In this document: piece by piece, positions 25,432 to 34,271 of the stretch
Layout of the letters: every line of letters begins with the position of its first letter
Position numbering within the stretch: position 1 is the stretch's first letter
From: Sulfitobacter brevis
GTDB taxonomy: Bacteria > Pseudomonadota > Alphaproteobacteria > Rhodobacterales > Rhodobacteraceae
Direction of reading: 5' to 3'
DNA: 64,000 nt
Assembly: GCF_900112755.1 (NCBI RefSeq)
Contig: NZ_FOMW01000011.1
Span: forward strand, 107,405 to 171,404
Notes under the pieces: generated by a model
The model's input: only the letters and a program-made list of their open reading frames with translations
What the model was told of the DNA's origin: nothing
The model's database searches: none
Position numbers and translations under genes: made by a program

Positions 25432-26827
25432 TGTCGCCCCCCATCGCGGGGAAAGTCATTGTCACCCTAAAACCGCCCTCGACCTGCCCGATATGCATGC
25501 TGCCCTGAAACGCCTCGGCGACCGCGTTAACAATCGAAAGACCCAAGCCTGCGCTGGCTCCTTTTGAGGCTGCAAACCGTTCAAACCGCGAACCTACCTG
25601 CGCCAGCACCTCCGGTGCTGGACCGACCCCCGCATCAGCAACCCAGATTTCCGCCAAAGTGCCCTTGCGTGTCACGCCCACGCGGATCGGCGAGGAGCCG
25701 TGCTTCAGCGCGTTGGTGAGCATGTTCTTCACCGCTTCGCGCAGCGAGATCTCATCGGCAAAAACCATCACCTCATCACCGTCGATAACCAGTTCGACAA
25801 CTGCCTCGGGCGACAGCACCATGTGATCCTCCAGCTCGATCACATGCAAAGCGATGTCGCGCAGATCGACAGGTTCGGGCGGCGCGTTGTCGGTGCGGTG
25901 GATCACCATCGCCCGCGATAGCATCTGATCCAGCAGGCTACCCAAAGATCGCGTGCGCTTTAGCAACCGCTCCAAACCCTGTTGTTGCTCCCCGGAGACA
26001 CCTTGCTCCGCCACCAGTTCGGCATGGGCGCGGATCGCAGCAACAGGGGTGCGCAGCTGGTGGGCAGCATCCGAAATCAGGTTGCGCATCGCACTGACTT
26101 GCCGGTCCAGACGCCGCATAAACTGGTTCATCGCGGCAATCGCCACTGTTACTTCGGCGGGGCCTTGGGTGGGCATTGGTGTCAGGTCGTAGGGGTCGCG
26201 CTTGAGCAGGTCCGAGGCCATATGCTGCAGCGGCCGCATGGTGGAGCGGATCACGAAAAACGCGCTGATCATCAGGATCAGCCCCGCAACACCAACCCCC
26301 ATCAGCGCGGTCTTCGTCAGCTCGATCGCCATGACATTGCGGGCCCTGAGCGTATGCCCGACGGTGAAATACACCGTGCCGGAATAGTCGCGTTCGGCAA
26401 AGCGGCGGGCAACGGTTGCGAAACGAGCGGCCTCCTCGTGCAGCTTATCGTCAAACAAGGTTAAATCGCCGCCATCGCGAGTTATCGGTGCAGTGTCATA
26501 ACCCGTTAGCAAGGTGCCATCGGCCTCGCGCACCGCATAGGAAATCCGATCATCCAAGGCCAAGGACAACAGCGAAAACGCTGATACAGGCAGGTCCACG
26601 ACTGGCGCGCCGTTCACGATCTTGGTGGATTCCGCAATGTCTTGGGCCGCACCGACCAGCAAGCGATCATAGGACTGCCGCGCCGCCTGTTTGCCATAGG
26701 CCAGCGCCGCAAGTGCCACGATCATCCCGCCCGCAGTCAACAGGGCCAAGACCCCCAGCATGACCCGCGACATCAACGATGTGCGAAACGGCACCGCCGC
26801 GCGGGCCCCGCTGTCATTCACTTTCAA
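25421..26827 (-). CDS. tctE: Sensor histidine kinase, TctE type
   Basis: 468-aa inner-membrane kinase. Two helices (about residues 20-45 and 175-196) bound a periplasmic sensor domain; a HAMP-like region follows. HisKA carries the phospho-His in LISDAAHQLRTPVAAIRAHAEL. The ATPase domain has AVKNMLTNALKHG, VADAGVGPAP and GLGLSIVNAVAEAF. It overlaps the response regulator gene by 14 bp. With tctD it is expected to control the divergent tctCBA genes in response to tricarboxylates. Confidence 0.9.
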   Translation of the reverse strand: MKVNDSGARAAVPFRTSLMSRVMLGVLALLTAGGMIVALAALAYGKQAARQSYDRLLVGAAQDIAESTKIVNGAPVVDLPVSAFSLLSLALDDRISYAVREADGTLLTGYDTAPITRDGGDLTLFDDKLHEEAARFATVARRFAERDYSGTVYFTVGHTLRARNVMAIELTKTALMGVGVAGLILMISAFFVIRSTMRPLQHMASDLLKRDPYDLTPMPTQGPAEVTVAIAAMNQFMRRLDRQVSAMRNLISDAAHQLRTPVAAIRAHAELVAEQGVSGEQQQGLERLLKRTRSLGSLLDQMLSRAMVIHRTDNAPPEPVDLRDIALHVIELEDHMVLSPEAVVELVIDGDEVMVFADEISLREAVKNMLTNALKHGSSPIRVGVTRKGTLAEIWVADAGVGPAPEVLAQVGSRFERFAASKGASAGLGLSIVNAVAEAFQGSMHIGQVEGGFRVTMTFPAMGGDNAQ

Positions 26828-27485
26828 TAATCCGGTAGCCGATGCCGCGCTGGGTCTCGATCACCGCCCCTGACCCGGCGATCTTTCGGCGCAAGCGCCC
26901 AATATAAAGCTCGATTGCGTTCAGCCCGACGTCGACATCATCAAAGGAATATATCCCTTCATAAAGCCGCTCCTTGCTGATCGTCTGCCGTGCATGGCGC
27001 AAGAGCACCCCCAACAGGGCCGCCTCGCGCCGCGTCAGTTCAAGCCGGTTTCCGGAATGATCAGCGCTGAGCGTAGCGGGGAAGAACGACAGCTCTGCAA
27101 CCTTCAGCACATCGCCTTTCTGATCGGTCTCTCGCCGCAATAAGGCCCGTAGCCGCGCCTCAAGCTCGCGATGGTCGAAAGGCTTCACAAGGTAATCATC
27201 GGCGCCCAAATCAAGGGCGCTGACCCGGTCATCTACTGAGAATAGCGCGGTGAGCATCAGCACCGGCGTCCGGTCCCCACGATTGCGCAAACGGCGCAGC
27301 AGATCGGTGCCCAGCCCGTCCGGTAGATTAATATCCAGCACCACAGCGTCATAGCGCTGGACCGCCAGATACCCTTCGGCCTCGGCGACGTTTTCGGCCA
27401 GATCGCAGGCCATACCCGACCGCGCCAACCGCGTGACGATGGCCTCAGCCATGTCCGTAGCATCCTCGACGATCAGAATTCGCAC
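26814..27485 (-). CDS. tctD: Response regulator, OmpR family, TctD type
   Basis: 223-aa regulator. Receiver domain with acidic pair ED (residues 7-8), phospho-acceptor Asp in AVVLDINLPDGLG at about 51, Thr/Lys switch in LMLTALF and YLVKPFDHREL. The C-terminal winged helix has ELTRREAALLGVLLRHA and the recognition helix with VDVGLNAIELYIGRLRRKI. It is divergent from tctC; a tandem GTGACAGGTT repeat in the gap is its likely target. Confidence 0.93.
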   Translation of the reverse strand: MRILIVEDATDMAEAIVTRLARSGMACDLAENVAEAEGYLAVQRYDAVVLDINLPDGLGTDLLRRLRNRGDRTPVLMLTALFSVDDRVSALDLGADDYLVKPFDHRELEARLRALLRRETDQKGDVLKVAELSFFPATLSADHSGNRLELTRREAALLGVLLRHARQTISKERLYEGIYSFDDVDVGLNAIELYIGRLRRKIAGSGAVIETQRGIGYRIIESE

Positions 27486-27533
27486 CGTTGTTTTTGCCCC
27501 CGATTAAGCAACTGAAATGTCGATATGCCCCAA

Positions 27534-27554
27534 GTGACAGGTTCGTGACAGGTT
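27534..27554. promoter_or_regulatory. Tandem GTGACAGGTT repeat, candidate TctD operator
   Basis: Identical 10-mers at 27534-27543 and 27545-27554, in phase at 11 bp. OmpR-family regulators bind such direct repeats as dimers. The site lies about 50 bp from the tctD start and 120 bp from the tctC start. Confidence 0.6.
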
Positions 27555-27672
27555 AAAGGGGTACCTCCTTTGCTTAGCCCGCCGGGAGGATTCTGTAAAT
27601 TGCAGATGGATTGGCGGCGCGACAGCTGACCGCGCCCGCGTGCGCGCAACAAATTTTGTGGAGGAAACACAT

Positions 27673-28659
27673 ATGTTCAAATCAACCCGCCTCACTCTGG
27701 CTGCCCTGCTGGTTGGCGCATCCGCGTTCACGGCAACTGCCGAAGGCTTCACTCCAGAAAACCCTGAGTGCATCGCCCCCGCCAACCCCGGTGGCGGTTG
27801 GGATTTCACCTGCCGTCAGGTCGGCAAATCCATGCAGGACCAAGGCCTGATCGAGAAAACCATGCAGGTCGTGAACCTTGCCGGCGGCGGTGGCGGCGTG
27901 GCCTTTGCCGAGGTCGTCAACAAGCGCAACGATGACAATGATCTGATCATTGCAGCATCCGCCGCGACTTCGACCCGTCTGGCGCAGGGTGCCTATCCTG
28001 GCAACAACATGAACGAAGTGCGCTGGCTGGCCTCCATCGGTGCCGACTACGGCGTAATCGCGGTTGCGAAAGATAGCGAGATTGCTGACCTGACTGGCCT
28101 GCTTGATGCGATGAAGAACGACCCCACGTCGATCTCCATTGCGGGCGGCTCTGCGGTTGGTGGCTGGGATCACCTCAAGGTTCTGATCGCGGCAAATGCC
28201 TATGGCATCGACGATGTACGTTCGGTCAAATATATCGCCTTTGATGGCGGCGGCGAGGCTGTCACCCAGCTTTTGGCGGGCTCCGTGCAGGCATTCACCG
28301 GTGACGTGTCCGAAGCCAAAGGTTTTGTCGAAAGCGGTGACATCCGTGTGCTCGCCGTGCTCGCGCCCGAGCGTCTGGACGGCGAGTTTGCCGAATTCCC
28401 GACAGCGCGTGAGCAAGGCGTCGATGCGATTGGCGCAAACTGGCGCGGGTTTTACGCACCGGGCGGCATGTCGGACGAGGCCTATGAAGGCTGGGTCGAA
28501 AAGATCGGCACGCTTTATGCCAGCGACGCGTGGAAAGAAGTGATGGCCACCAACGGTATGGCTCCACTTGATCTGCAAGGCGCTGCGTTCCAGGAGTTTG
28601 TTGCAAACTCCGTCGCGCAGATCGAAGGCATCTCGCGCGAGATCGGCATCATCGAGTAA
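27673..28659 (+). CDS. tctC: Tripartite tricarboxylate transporter binding protein (TctC family)
   Basis: Periplasmic binding protein, 328 aa from the ATG at 27673, with GAGGAAA upstream. It has a Sec signal (ending near TATA-EG) followed by the typical CIAPANPGGGWDFTCRQ segment, and GGGGVAFAEVVNKR, where TctC proteins bind carboxylates. It has the Arg/Gly-rich GANWRGFYAPGGMSDEAYEG near the C-terminus. Two cysteines near the mature N-terminus may form a disulfide. First gene of tctCBA, divergent from its likely regulator tctD. Confidence 0.92.
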   Translation: MFKSTRLTLAALLVGASAFTATAEGFTPENPECIAPANPGGGWDFTCRQVGKSMQDQGLIEKTMQVVNLAGGGGGVAFAEVVNKRNDDNDLIIAASAATSTRLAQGAYPGNNMNEVRWLASIGADYGVIAVAKDSEIADLTGLLDAMKNDPTSISIAGGSAVGGWDHLKVLIAANAYGIDDVRSVKYIAFDGGGEAVTQLLAGSVQAFTGDVSEAKGFVESGDIRVLAVLAPERLDGEFAEFPTAREQGVDAIGANWRGFYAPGGMSDEAYEGWVEKIGTLYASDAWKEVMATNGMAPLDLQGAAFQEFVANSVAQIEGISREIGIIE

Positions 28660-28675
28660 TCGAAAGTTACTCTGC

Positions 28676-28699
28676 GGGGCGCAGTTCTTCTGCGTCCCC
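28676..28699 (+). terminator. Hairpin between tctC and tctB
   Basis: GGGGCGCAG (28676-28684) pairs with CTGCGTCCCC (28690-28699) with one bulged base and a TTCTT loop. It probably reduces read-through or protects the tctC message. Confidence 0.6.
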
Positions 28700-28741
28700 A
28701 CCCCCTCCCCCCAATTTTCGCCCTAGAAAAAGGAGATCGCC

Positions 28742-29173
28742 GTGAGTGATCGAATTTTCGGCGTGTTCGGCGTGCTTCTCGCTATCGGTTTTGCCATCGC
28801 GGCCAGCCTGATCAAAGAGAGCTTTCTGTCAGACGCTGTTGGCCCCAAGGCCTTCCCCTATATTATCGCCGCTGTTCTGGGGCTTTCAAGCGCCGTAATC
28901 GCGCTGCGCCCCGACCCCGAGCCGATCTGGCCACCGCTGGGACAATTGATCGAGATCCTCGCTGCTGCGGTAGTAATGATCCTTTATGCGCAATTGTTGC
29001 CTGTGGCGGGCTTTGTCATCGCCACCGCATTTGCCGCCGCCTACCTGTCATGGCGTCTCGGCTCGTCCATTCTGGGGGCCTGTATGACAGGCGTCGGGAC
29101 GTCTGTCGGGATCTACGTGGTGTTTCATCTGGTGCTGGGGCTATCGCTCGCCCGCGGCCCGCTCGGCTTTTAG
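28742..29173 (+). CDS. tctB: Tripartite tricarboxylate transporter small subunit (TctB)
   Basis: 143-aa membrane protein with four hydrophobic helices. The start is GTG at 28742 with AAGGAGA eight bases upstream. The DAVGPKAFPYIIAAVLG segment at about residues 33-49 is typical of TctB. It lies between tctC and tctA in the usual order. Its stop is 12 bp before the tctA start. Confidence 0.9.
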   Translation: MSDRIFGVFGVLLAIGFAIAASLIKESFLSDAVGPKAFPYIIAAVLGLSSAVIALRPDPEPIWPPLGQLIEILAAAVVMILYAQLLPVAGFVIATAFAAAYLSWRLGSSILGACMTGVGTSVGIYVVFHLVLGLSLARGPLGF

Positions 29174-29184
29174 GGGTCAACACT

Positions 29185-30720
29185 ATGGATACATTATCAA
29201 GCCTTGCCGATGGATTTGTCATCGCGCTGACATGGCAGAACATCGGTCTCGCCCTGCTGGGCTGTTTTCTGGGCACAATCATGGGCGCGCTGCCCGGTCT
29301 TGGCCCATCAAACGGCGTGGCGATCCTCATCCCGCTGGCCTTTACTTTAGGTCTGGCAGCGACACCTTCGCTGATCTTGCTAACTTCCGTTTACTACGGG
29401 GCGATGTATGGCGGGCGTATTTCGTCGATCCTGCTCAACATACCGGGCGACGAGCCTGCGATGATGACCTGTATTGACGGCTACCCGATGGCGCAAAAAG
29501 GCATGGCAGGCGAAGCGCTGTCGCTCTCGGGCATCTCGTCCTTCGTCGGCGCGTTTTTTGCGACATGGGGGTTGATCCTGCTAGCCCCGCAGTTGGTCAA
29601 AATCGCTTTGCTGTTCGGCCCTGCGGAATACTTCGCGCTGTTCGCGCTGGCCTTTATGACCTTAGGTGGCGTGTCGTCGACCAATCAGGCCAAATCGGCT
29701 TTCGCTGCCGCCTTGGGATTGGGCTTTGCGATGATCGGTGTCGACTCGCAAACCGGCGTGCCGCGCTTCACTTTTGGCGAGGTCCACCTCTATGACGGGC
29801 TTGATTTCCTCGTGGCGATTGTTGGCCTTTTCGCGCTGTCCGAAGTGTTCATCTTTCTGGAGAACCGTCACGGCGAGGCCAGTGCCAAGGGCAAGACCAT
29901 CGTCATCGGGCGGCTAACCCCGCCAATGTCGATGCTCAAAGCCTGTACGCCGACCATGCTACGCTCGTCCTTCGTGGGCTTTCTTGCCGGCGTTCTACCG
30001 GGTGCTGGGGCTTCGCTGGGCTCGTTCCTGTCCTACTCGCTGGAAAAACGTATGGTCGATAAAGACGGCACATTCGGCACGGGCGATCCGCGTGGCGTTG
30101 CTGCCCCCGAGGCGGGCAATAACGCCGCAGCAGGCGGCGCACTGGTGCCGATGCTTGCACTCGGGGTGCCCGGATCGGGGACCACGGCGGTGCTGCTCGC
30201 GGTGCTCTTGTCGCTCAACATCACGCCGGGGCCGCTGCTCTTTTCCAACAATCCTGATGTGGTCTGGGGGCTGATTGCCGCGCTCTTTATCGCGAACTTC
30301 ATGCTCTTGGCGCTGAACATTCCGATGGTCGGCATCTTCACGCGGCTTTTACTGGTGCCGCCACGGGTGCTGATGCCAGTGGTCGCGATGGTGTCCTTTG
30401 TCGGGATCTACGGGATCTCCGGCTCATCCTTCGATCTTTTGGTGATGATCGGCTTTGGCCTGTTGGGCTGGGTGTTGCGCAAATTTGACGTGCCACTGGT
30501 ACCGATTATTTTGGGCACGCTGCTCGGCAACGCGATGGAAAACAACCTGCGCCGCGCCATCACCATCGACAATGGCAACTGGTGGACCCTGATCGACAGC
30601 CCGCTGGCCATCGGCCTTTGGATCGTGGCGATTATCGGTTTCATCCTGCCGCTGTTCTTTGCCCGCAAGGTTAGATCCGGCATGCAGCGCGGCGATGCCG
30701 AGGGCGCAACCCGAGACTAA
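29185..30720 (+). CDS. tctA: Tripartite tricarboxylate transporter large permease (TctA)
   Basis: 511-aa permease with about 11-12 helices. I chose the ATG at 29185, which has AGGGG upstream; an open frame reaches back into tctB but is not protein-like. Conserved parts are GALPGLGPSNGVAILIPLAF, GGRISSILLNIPGDEPAMMT, GVLPGAGASLGSFLSY and PEAGNNAAAGGALVPMLALGVPG (shown in parts). It forms the transport path with TctB. A GC-rich hairpin without a T run (30730-30755) follows. Confidence 0.93.
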   Translation: MDTLSSLADGFVIALTWQNIGLALLGCFLGTIMGALPGLGPSNGVAILIPLAFTLGLAATPSLILLTSVYYGAMYGGRISSILLNIPGDEPAMMTCIDGYPMAQKGMAGEALSLSGISSFVGAFFATWGLILLAPQLVKIALLFGPAEYFALFALAFMTLGGVSSTNQAKSAFAAALGLGFAMIGVDSQTGVPRFTFGEVHLYDGLDFLVAIVGLFALSEVFIFLENRHGEASAKGKTIVIGRLTPPMSMLKACTPTMLRSSFVGFLAGVLPGAGASLGSFLSYSLEKRMVDKDGTFGTGDPRGVAAPEAGNNAAAGGALVPMLALGVPGSGTTAVLLAVLLSLNITPGPLLFSNNPDVVWGLIAALFIANFMLLALNIPMVGIFTRLLLVPPRVLMPVVAMVSFVGIYGISGSSFDLLVMIGFGLLGWVLRKFDVPLVPIILGTLLGNAMENNLRRAITIDNGNWWTLIDSPLAIGLWIVAIIGFILPLFFARKVRSGMQRGDAEGATRD

Positions 30721-30729
30721 ACCGCCCCA

Positions 30730-30755
30730 CTGCGCGCGCTGTTCAGTGCGCGCAG
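30730..30755 (+). terminator. Hairpin downstream of tctA
   Basis: CTGCGCGC (30730-30737) pairs with GCGCGCAG (30748-30755) around a 10-base loop. No clear T run follows, so the call as terminator is tentative. Confidence 0.4.
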
Positions 30756-30868
30756 GGCCTCGCGCAAATGCCACCTTGCATCAGGGGCTCCCCCTTAAAA
30801 AGGTGATGGTCTTAGGAGCGAATATTTGACAACAGTCTCTCACACAGAGTTGTTTGAAGAGAGAGCAG

Positions 30869-31876
30869 ATGCGTATTGCCATCAACGGTTTCGGACGCAT
30901 TGGCCGCACGGTCCTGCGGCAGATTTTGTCTGAGCCGGCACAGGCTGACGTCACGATCGCGCTGATCAATGACATCGCCCCGCTTGAAACCTGCGCCTAT
31001 CTGCTGAAGTACGACAGCACCTACGGCCCGCTGCCCGCTGACGTCAAAATCGACGGCAGCGCGCTTAGAATTGGCGCGTCGCGCGTGCCGTTCTCACATG
31101 CGTCGGATATTACCGGCACCGATCTCTCCGGCGTCGATGTGCTGTTGGAATGTACCGGCAAGCTCACCAGCCGCGCGATGGCCGAACGCGGGCTTGCTGC
31201 TGGCGCGCGTGCTGTGCTGATTTCGGGCCCTTCTGCCTTTGCCGATGTTACGGTAGTGACGGGGGCCAACGACGCGGCCTTGGGCGATGCCCGTATCGTT
31301 TCGAATTCCTCCTGCACCACCAATGCCATTGCACCATTGCTGCGGGCGATCAATGCAGCGGCACAGATCGAGCGGGCGCATGTCACCACGATTCACTGCT
31401 ACACTGCGAGCCAGCCGATGGTGGATGCAGCCCGTGGCGACCTTGCCCGCAGCCGCGCGGGCGCTGAATCGATGGTGCCCACCACCACCAGCGCCGCACA
31501 GGAGCTGACACAAATCCTGCCCGAGATTGGCGCGCGCACCAGCGTCGCCGCCGTGCGGGTGCCCTGCCTGAGCGTCTCGGCCATCGACGCGACTTTGCAA
31601 TTTAAAGCGGCGCTGACCATTGCCCCCGAAGCGTTTTTGGAAAGCATCGCCGCGCAATCTAGGGTGATCGGCTCCCTCAACGATCCTTGCGTATCGCGCG
31701 ACCTGCGCGGGCGACCTGAATCCCTGATCCTCGCCTTGCCCGAGACTTTGGCGATGGGCCAGCACCAGCTAAGGGTGTTTGGCTGGTACGACAATGAATG
31801 GGGGTTCTCCGCGCGGATGGTCGACATGGCCCGACGCTTGGCGAAACGGGCGGATAGCCCGCGCGAAGGCGCTTGA
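30869..31876 (+). CDS. Glyceraldehyde-3-phosphate dehydrogenase family protein
   Basis: 335-aa cytosolic dehydrogenase. NAD-binding INGFGRIGRTVLRQI starts at residue 5. The catalytic pair is present: Cys149 in SNSSCTTNAIAP and His176 in TTIHCYTASQPMVD. The end has WYDNEWGFSARMVD. The cofactor loop reads LINDIAPLE, unlike the usual glycolytic NDL/NDP. The region after His176 is CYTASQ where glycolytic enzymes have SYTNDQ. It may be a secondary GAPDH or an erythrose-4-phosphate-like enzyme. It stands alone between tctA and the M20 gene and has its own AGAGAG ribosome site. Confidence 0.88.
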   Translation: MRIAINGFGRIGRTVLRQILSEPAQADVTIALINDIAPLETCAYLLKYDSTYGPLPADVKIDGSALRIGASRVPFSHASDITGTDLSGVDVLLECTGKLTSRAMAERGLAAGARAVLISGPSAFADVTVVTGANDAALGDARIVSNSSCTTNAIAPLLRAINAAAQIERAHVTTIHCYTASQPMVDAARGDLARSRAGAESMVPTTTSAAQELTQILPEIGARTSVAAVRVPCLSVSAIDATLQFKAALTIAPEAFLESIAAQSRVIGSLNDPCVSRDLRGRPESLILALPETLAMGQHQLRVFGWYDNEWGFSARMVDMARRLAKRADSPREGA

Positions 31877-31879
31877 TTG

Positions 31880-31920
31880 AAAAACCGCGCCGCCCTGAAA
31901 AACTCCTCAGGTCGGCGCGG
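31880..31920 (-). terminator. Terminator for the minus-strand M20/dpp operon
   Basis: Arms 31885-31898 and 31907-31920 pair over 14 bp with one mismatch. Read on the minus strand the stem is followed by TTTTT. It ends the operon that starts at 41080 and may also stop the GAPDH transcript. Confidence 0.8.
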
Positions 31921-31939
31921 CGATACTCGTTACAAAAAC

Positions 31940-33073
31940 TCAGTCGAGCCGCATCAGCAGCCCAGCTATCAACTGGGCGCGTTCTACGAGGCTAGAGACC
32001 TTGATATGTTCATTCAGCGTGTGCAAACCGTCGCCGCGCACGCCGAGACTGTCGAGCGTCGGGATGCCCATATTACCGGTAAAGTTGCCGTCCGAGCCGC
32101 CCCCTTGGCTGGCACCGTTCAGCTCAAACCCGATCTCCTTGGCGATCTGCTTGGCGACGTCGAACATCTGCATCGTACCCGATTGATCCGGCTGCCAAAC
32201 TGGCCGCGTCACCCCGCGGGTGACCTCGAATTCCACGCCATTCGCGACGCCTTGCAGCGCCATCATCCGCGCCACGCCTTCATCAAGATCCTCTTGCTTT
32301 TTGGCCATGGTCAGCGCCTCGGCATGGCAGACCGACGACACGCAATTGACCCATTGGCCCGCATGGATAACGCCGACGCTGAAGGTGCAGTCGGGGCCGG
32401 TCATATCTTCGATCTCGATGATCTTGCGTGCCATAGCTGCAATCGCCGATTTGCCATCCTTGAGCCGCGCACCGGCATGGCTGGGCTGGCCGATGGTACG
32501 CAGGTTAAACCGCGCAATCGCATAGCGCCCGATGGTGACACCGCCATCTTCATGGGCAGGTTCGGGCACCAGTACGTATTTGTTGCGTGCGGCCTCAGCC
32601 TCGATCAGGCTGCGGGTCGAGGGGGTGCCGACTTCCTCGTCGGGGGTAAAAAGCACAGTCACCGGCAGCGGCGTTTGCAGCCCTGCACGGATCAACTGGC
32701 GCAGCGCCTCGACACTGGCGTAATTCCCGCCCTTCATATCCATGATACCGGGCCCGTAGCAGATATCGCCCTCGCGTTTGAAGGGCAGCACATCCAGCGT
32801 GCCGATCGGGTGCACGGTGTCCATATGGCCCGCAATCAGGATGCCGGGCTTTTTGCCCATATCAGGGTGCGGAAAGCGCGCCCGCACACAACCGCCAAAG
32901 CCCATCCGACCCGGAATCCGCTCCACAGTCGCGTGGGCGGCCAGATCATAAGCGGCCAGATCCATCATCCGGTCCACGGCAGCGGCATCATGGGTCGGGC
33001 TTTCGCATTCGATCCATGGCTTCAAGCCCGCCAACATCTCATCGGCGTCAAAAGGCAAATCTATCGGGTTCAT
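31940..33073 (-). CDS. M20 family metallopeptidase, glutamate carboxypeptidase-like
   Basis: 377-aa zinc amidohydrolase. Metal ligands are visible in AGHMDTVHPIG (His/Asp), GPGIMDMKGGNYA (bridging Asp) and FTPDEEVGTPSTR (catalytic Glu pair). A dimerisation domain follows, and the end has GGGSDGNFTGNMGIPTLDSLG with the last ligands. No signal peptide, so it acts in the cytosol. It is the last gene of the operon, 11 bp after the second M20 enzyme. It probably removes a C-terminal residue, such as Glu, from an imported acyl-amino acid or peptide. Confidence 0.88.
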   Translation of the reverse strand: MNPIDLPFDADEMLAGLKPWIECESPTHDAAAVDRMMDLAAYDLAAHATVERIPGRMGFGGCVRARFPHPDMGKKPGILIAGHMDTVHPIGTLDVLPFKREGDICYGPGIMDMKGGNYASVEALRQLIRAGLQTPLPVTVLFTPDEEVGTPSTRSLIEAEAARNKYVLVPEPAHEDGGVTIGRYAIARFNLRTIGQPSHAGARLKDGKSAIAAMARKIIEIEDMTGPDCTFSVGVIHAGQWVNCVSSVCHAEALTMAKKQEDLDEGVARMMALQGVANGVEFEVTRGVTRPVWQPDQSGTMQMFDVAKQIAKEIGFELNGASQGGGSDGNFTGNMGIPTLDSLGVRGDGLHTLNEHIKVSSLVERAQLIAGLLMRLD

Positions 33074-33084
33074 GAAAATATCCT

Positions 33085-34248
33085 TCAGGCTGACAAACGA
33101 CGTTCGACAATGCGCGCCATGATCGAGGCACCCACAGGCAAGACGTCGGGATCGAGAAAAAAGCTGGGGTTATGCAGTCCGGTAGTGCCGGAATGACCGA
33201 TACGGCAATAGGCACCGGGCACGACTTTCAGCATATCGGCGAAGTCCTCGGACCCCGTCGCAGGCTCGTCGGTGCCGGAGATGTTTTCCTTGCCGACAAT
33301 GTCGCTCGCCGCTTCCATATAGGCGTCAGACAGGTCGGAATCGTTCATCAGCACGTCAAAGACATTGCGGATTTCAACCGAAATTTCCACGCTATAGGCG
33401 GTGGCAAATCCGGCGCAAAGCTCCTTGATGCGTGTCTCGGCGAGTTGGATCACCTCGTCCTTGAAATAGCGAATGGTGCCCGCCAGCGTCGCCGTGTCCG
33501 GCACGATATTATAGGCTGATCCGGCGTGAAGCTGGGTGACCGACAGCACGCAAGTATCCAAGGGCGGCACATTGCGCGACAGGATGGTTTGCAGCGACCC
33601 GACCAGCGCCGAGGCAATCACCAAAGGGTCACGCGACTGGTGAGGCATGGCGGCATGGCTGCCCTTACCCTTCACCTTAATGTCGAAAAACGAGGCCCCC
33701 GCCATCGCCGCGCCTTTGCAGATGCCGACCGTCCCAGGCGCACCGTTGGGCATGTTGTGCATGCCGTAAATCTCGTCGCAGGGAAATTTATCGAACAACC
33801 CGTCTTTGAGCATATCGCGCGCGCCGCCCAGCCCCTCTTCGGCGGGTTGGAAAATTAGCACGGCAGTGCCTGCGAAATCACGGGTCTGCGCCAGATGTTT
33901 GGCCGCCCCGAGCAACATGGTGGTGTGACTGTCATGACCGCAGGCATGCATGACGCCGGCGTTGGTCGAGGCATAAGCCAGATTGGTTTCCTCATGGATC
34001 GGCAATGCGTCCATATCGGCACGCAAGCCGATCCGGCGCGAGCCTTCGCGATTACCCTTGATGATCCCGACAACGCCCGTCTGCCCGAGTCCGGTATGAA
34101 CCTCGTCGACCCCGTATTCCTTGAGCTTTTCTGCCACAATGGCGGAGGTGCGGACCTCCTGAAAGCCGATCTCGGGGTGGGCATGTAGATCTTTGAAAAT
34201 TGCGGTCAGCTCGTCAGAGCTGTCTTCGATAATTGGCAAAACGGCCAT
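33085..34248 (-). CDS. M20 family amidohydrolase, hippurate hydrolase/IAA-amino acid hydrolase type
   Basis: 387-aa metal-dependent amidohydrolase. Signature parts are LRADMDALPIHEETNLAY, MHACGHDSHTTMLLGAAKHL and LIFQPAEEGLGGARDML, holding the Cys, His and Glu metal ligands of this family; the end has DEPATGSEDFADML. Such enzymes cleave N-acyl amino acids. It lies between the dipeptide-type ATPase gene and the other M20 gene, with spacings under 25 bp, so uptake and hydrolysis are coupled. Confidence 0.9.
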   Translation of the reverse strand: MAVLPIIEDSSDELTAIFKDLHAHPEIGFQEVRTSAIVAEKLKEYGVDEVHTGLGQTGVVGIIKGNREGSRRIGLRADMDALPIHEETNLAYASTNAGVMHACGHDSHTTMLLGAAKHLAQTRDFAGTAVLIFQPAEEGLGGARDMLKDGLFDKFPCDEIYGMHNMPNGAPGTVGICKGAAMAGASFFDIKVKGKGSHAAMPHQSRDPLVIASALVGSLQTILSRNVPPLDTCVLSVTQLHAGSAYNIVPDTATLAGTIRYFKDEVIQLAETRIKELCAGFATAYSVEISVEIRNVFDVLMNDSDLSDAYMEAASDIVGKENISGTDEPATGSEDFADMLKVVPGAYCRIGHSGTTGLHNPSFFLDPDVLPVGASIMARIVERRLSA

Positions 34249-34271
34249 AGCAGGTGTCCTCGTTTGAAAAA

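Noticed and set aside
27682..28701. 339-codon open frame on the minus strand
   Set aside because: Antisense to tctC; the plus frame has signal peptide and TctC motifs.
31877..33196. 439-codon open frame on the plus strand
   Set aside because: It lies antisense to the two M20 genes, is rich in His/Arg/Gln as expected of a GC-rich shadow frame, and has no family motifs.
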